From Dendrolimus kikuchii (taxonomy: Eukaryota; Arthropoda; Insecta; Lepidoptera; Lasiocampidae), in NCBI GenBank assembly GCA_019925095.2, contig CM034411.1, positions 13,454,001 to 13,518,000 on the forward strand: 64,000 bases of DNA. Direction: 5' to 3'. The position numbers were made by a program, and so were the translations under genes. A model generated the notes under the pieces. It was not told the origin of the DNA. It searched no databases and worked only from the letters and a program-made list of their open reading frames with translations. Below are positions 61,630-64,000 of the stretch, piece by piece. The first letter of the stretch is position 1. Every line of letters begins with the position of its first letter.

Positions 61630-62054
61630 AGCTCTTTTACATACATACATACATACATAACTTCACGCCAGTTCCCTTGCGGGGTAGGCACGAACGACAG
61701 AGCGCCATTTAGGCCCATTCTTACACACCTCACTTGCTTCTTTGACATTCATAACTTGTCATGCACGCTCGTCTGTTCTTAAGGCTCCTGACATCACCCT
61801 CCGCTAGTACACGATCAATTTGATCATGGAAGGTGTGTCGTAGCCTTCCACGACTTCTGCATCCATCCACTTTTGCATTGTATATCTGTTTAGTCATTCT
61901 TTCATCATGCATTCTTTCCACATGCCCGAACCATCGGCGCATTCCTTTCCTTACCTTCACCCCGACACTTTCTTTCAGACCAACTCTCTTTCTTACTTCG
62001 GTATTACGAACGCGGTCCGCGAGCGGCACTCCGCAGATTTTGCGCAGCTCTTTT
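61630..62054 (-). mobile_element. RTE-like LINE copy with 9-bp TSD
   Basis: The duplication agctctttt is at 61630-61638 and 62046-62054. The insert is 407 bp with the frame from RKICGVPLADRVRNTE to the RPRHTF-type end (one frame break near ECQRSK). It is in the intron between the two MAM exons. Confidence 0.82.
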
Positions 62055-62202
62055 CCCTGATGTTGGTGTCGCCACATAACGGCCTCCGAAAGGTATGGTG
62101 CCCACACTTCGGCAACTGAATTATCGGTCTTGGTGTAAAACCACACCTGTCGAAAGTACGGCTAAATACGCTCCCAGTGTCCTTTTAAATAATAATAATA
62201 AT

Positions 62203-62454
62203 AATAATAATCGGCAGACAAGCCGATTGAACAGAACACACATTGTGTATCCCCAAATTAAGCAAGTTACGCTTGTGTTATGGGTAATATACAACGGACT
62301 ACTCTGGGGCCGATCCCAGACACCCAGACCATAGTAAATAACGGAGAAAATACGTTTCCGAAATTTACTATACCAGGAATCGAACCCGGAGCCTCTGCGT
62401 TGCAGTGAGGTAGGCCGTCAAAGGCGTAGCCCGCTCAACCACAGAGGCCGTCAA
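62203..62454 (-). repeat. SINE-L copy, minus orientation, with (AAT)n tail
   Basis: Starts at the (aat)n tract (62189-62210). It contains ggaatcgaacccgga, the reverse complement of a B box, and ends at ctcaaccacagaggcc, the complement of the tRNA-like head. Confidence 0.7.
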
Positions 62455-62600
62455 AGTTAAGTACATATCAGCAGAAATTTCGCGGTGTTCGGCGCTTTCG
62501 TCTAGCGACTGTTTCCGTGAGAAATTCATAACATAACATTCAGAACATTCAGAATGTTATAGCAATGAGGCAAAATACGTGAGTATGCACAAATCCTCAC

Positions 62601-62775
62601 CTGAAATTCATCAGAGAAATTCTTTAAGGAGGTGACGGAGCCGTACCAAAAGTTGTCTTGATTTCCCCACAATTCAAAGAGCACGTATAACCTACGATCA
62701 CTAACACTTGAATTCAACATTGTCCCTAGTGGTACATTGTCAGGCTTCTGATAGACCCTGAGACCTCCGATGTCT
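62601..62775 (-). CDS. MAM domain middle exon
   Basis: A 175-nt exon (1 + 58 codons), entering in phase 2 and leaving in phase 0. It encodes DIGGLRVYQKPD, then YVLFELWGNQDNFWYGSVTS and NFSDEFQ, the central strands of a MAM domain with the usual G.Q..W block. The acceptor is gatttcag|A and the donor is TTTCAG|gtgagg. The first part of the MAM domain must lie on an exon to the right of the window. Confidence 0.9.
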
Positions 62776-62800
62776 CTGAAATCACAGTAATACAAATTAG

Positions 62801-63035
62801 TCTATACTTACTAATATTATAAAGAGGTAAATAAAGTTTGTGGGTTTGTCACATTGTAGGGGGTAATCTCCGAAACTACTCAACCGATTTAAAAAAAATC
62901 TTTCACTGTCTGCAAGCTACACTATCCGCAGTTGACATAGGCTATATTATATTTCAAAAAAATTAGAGATCCTTACTAAATACTGTAACCCAAGGTGTAA
63001 AAAAAATATCTAAAATCGCGGGCGCTGCGAAAACT
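62801..63035 (+). mobile_element. Helitron-like remnant
   Basis: Starts tctatacttactaatattataaagaggtaaa and includes gttgtaggg-type words (cattgtagggggtaatctcc). The 3' end is eroded (cgcgggcgctgcg). Confidence 0.5.
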
Positions 63036-63516
63036 ATCGATGATGGAATAATATAATGTAAGAAAGAAAAGATTTATTGACTAAAAAAATAAAATAAAAT
63101 GTACTACGACTTTGCAAAACACATAATTATTTACAATAAGTTTCGCAACAGCATATGTCTAACTATTATATTTATGCCACAATAATTATTCTTTTATTTT
63201 AAAAATTTAATTAAAATGCCGCCGCTAGAAAAGGCTCTTTATTTGTATTTTGGTATTAACCCTTATCAAAATAAATTACTTCATATTCAAGACTGCTTCT
63301 ATAATTTTATATAACATTTTGAATTATTCAATTCGGACATTCCATTCGAAAGATATCACGAGTTTAAAAATGTAAGTATTCGAAAAAAGTTGCGTGGTCG
63401 CCGCGCACCCTAATCGGCTGGATAGGCTTATGCGATGTCGGCGTCACTGGGATACGGGCAGTACGGGAAAGGAAATATTTTGAATTCGCTTAGTAGGTAA
63501 TTAAACTGAACACAAA
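63036..63516. other. AT-rich stretch near the right edge
   Basis: No exon or repeat recognised. It lies within an intron of the MAM-SMB gene if the first MAM exon is further right. Confidence 0.35.
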
Positions 63517-63704
63517 ATAAAGAGGTAAAGTTTGTGAGTTCGTGACGTTGTAGGGGGTAATCTCTGGATCTACTAAACCGATTTTGAAAATTCTTTCACC
63601 AGTGGAAAGCTACATTATTCCTGAGTGACATAGGGTATATTTGATTGTGATTAACAATAAGTTTTTTTTTCTGATGACCAGCGAAGTGGGCATGGGTCAG
63701 CTCG
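63517..63704 (+). mobile_element. Helitron-like element with decayed end
   Basis: Has the aaagaggtaaagtttgtgag body and an expected end position with CTCGT instead of CTAGT. The 5' end is missing a clear TC. Confidence 0.5.
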
Positions 63705-63744
63705 TGTTAAAATAAAGTTTACAATAGTTTCGTAGGGTAAAGGA

Positions 63745-63850
63745 TAATGCTCTTCAATAAAATCCCAGTAAACGTTCAAGAGATTTCGGTAAAGAAGTTT
63801 GTGCAAGGAAGGTTATTATACGACTAAAGATATTCTAGATGACCGCCCCG
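63745..63850 (+). pseudogene. LINE C-terminal remnant (FNKIP type)
   Basis: Reads LFNKIPVNVQEISVKKFVQG then RLLYD and a stop, the same C-terminal motif as 44314-44505. Only about 26 codons survive. Confidence 0.55.
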
Positions 63851-64000
63851 GCTGGGAATAATGCGATCGCAACCAAGCCCCTTTAGTAATTACTTATAAC
63901 AATTACTTTATTAGACCTTGTATAAACTACACTAAAAAAACTGTGAAGATATGTTGCTGGGGTGTTTGTTGCGTCGCTTCTTCTCCTTTAACAGTAATTA

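Noticed and set aside
1..64000. CRISPR arrays, bacterial operons, rRNA genes
   Set aside because: No regularly spaced identical repeats with unique spacers, no rRNA-like sequence; the genes are spliced and eukaryotic.

Overview
The window looks like nuclear DNA of an insect, most likely a moth or butterfly. It is AT-rich and holds spliced genes with short exons and long introns. It is packed with repeats of lepidopteran style: non-autonomous Helitrons ending in a hairpin plus CTAG-T, RTE-like LINEs with (TATG)n tails, tRNA-derived SINEs, LINE 3' ends, a BEL/Pao element and Penelope-like pieces. The order is inferred from this style and from the proteins; no search was run. There is no rRNA gene, CRISPR array or operon.

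Gene 1 (about 1.6-23.9 kb, minus strand) is the 5' half of Cadps/CAPS, the calcium-dependent secretion activator of dense-core vesicle exocytosis. Seven coding exons (23776-23845, 10714-10807, 9200-9293, 7006-7173, 6515-6690, 5148-5233, 1592-1749) join in phase into 282 codons, from the initiator ATG to the conserved [11 protein letters not shown] block. The gene runs off the left edge. Its first coding intron is about 13 kb, and most of that is one BEL/Pao element in antisense orientation (about 14.74-23.09 kb).

The BEL/Pao element is the most striking object. One uninterrupted 2468-codon frame encodes Gag, zinc knuckles, protease, RT, RNase H, integrase and then, with no stop, an envelope-like glycoprotein. 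That last part has a signal-like segment, an RQKR furin-type site followed by a conserved glycine-rich start, and a C-terminal membrane anchor, as in baculovirus F / errantivirus Env. The 154 bp shared by the two LTRs are identical. The outer ends of both LTRs appear clipped.

The region from 24 to 57 kb is a gene desert of nested repeats. It holds RTE-like LINE copies with clear target-site duplications, LINE 3' ends of several clades, Helitrons, MITE-like foldbacks, SINEs and short tandem repeats. A decayed APE-type LINE at 50.9-53.5 kb carries the same 3' tail as a SINE family with about eight copies here.

Gene 2 (57.4-62.8 kb, minus strand, partial at both ends) encodes an extracellular protein. 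Two exons form the second half of a MAM domain, one exon is a somatomedin B (SMB) domain, and one long exon is a Thr/Ser-rich mucin-like linker. All junction phases agree. Next to the SMB exon lies a decayed tandem copy of it, broken by an RTE-like insertion.

A truncated Penelope-like element (7.2-8.1 kb, in Cadps intron 3) has a GIY-YIG endonuclease fragment between perfect 109-bp inverted repeats that carry a hammerhead-like core. It is flanked by a 15-bp duplication.
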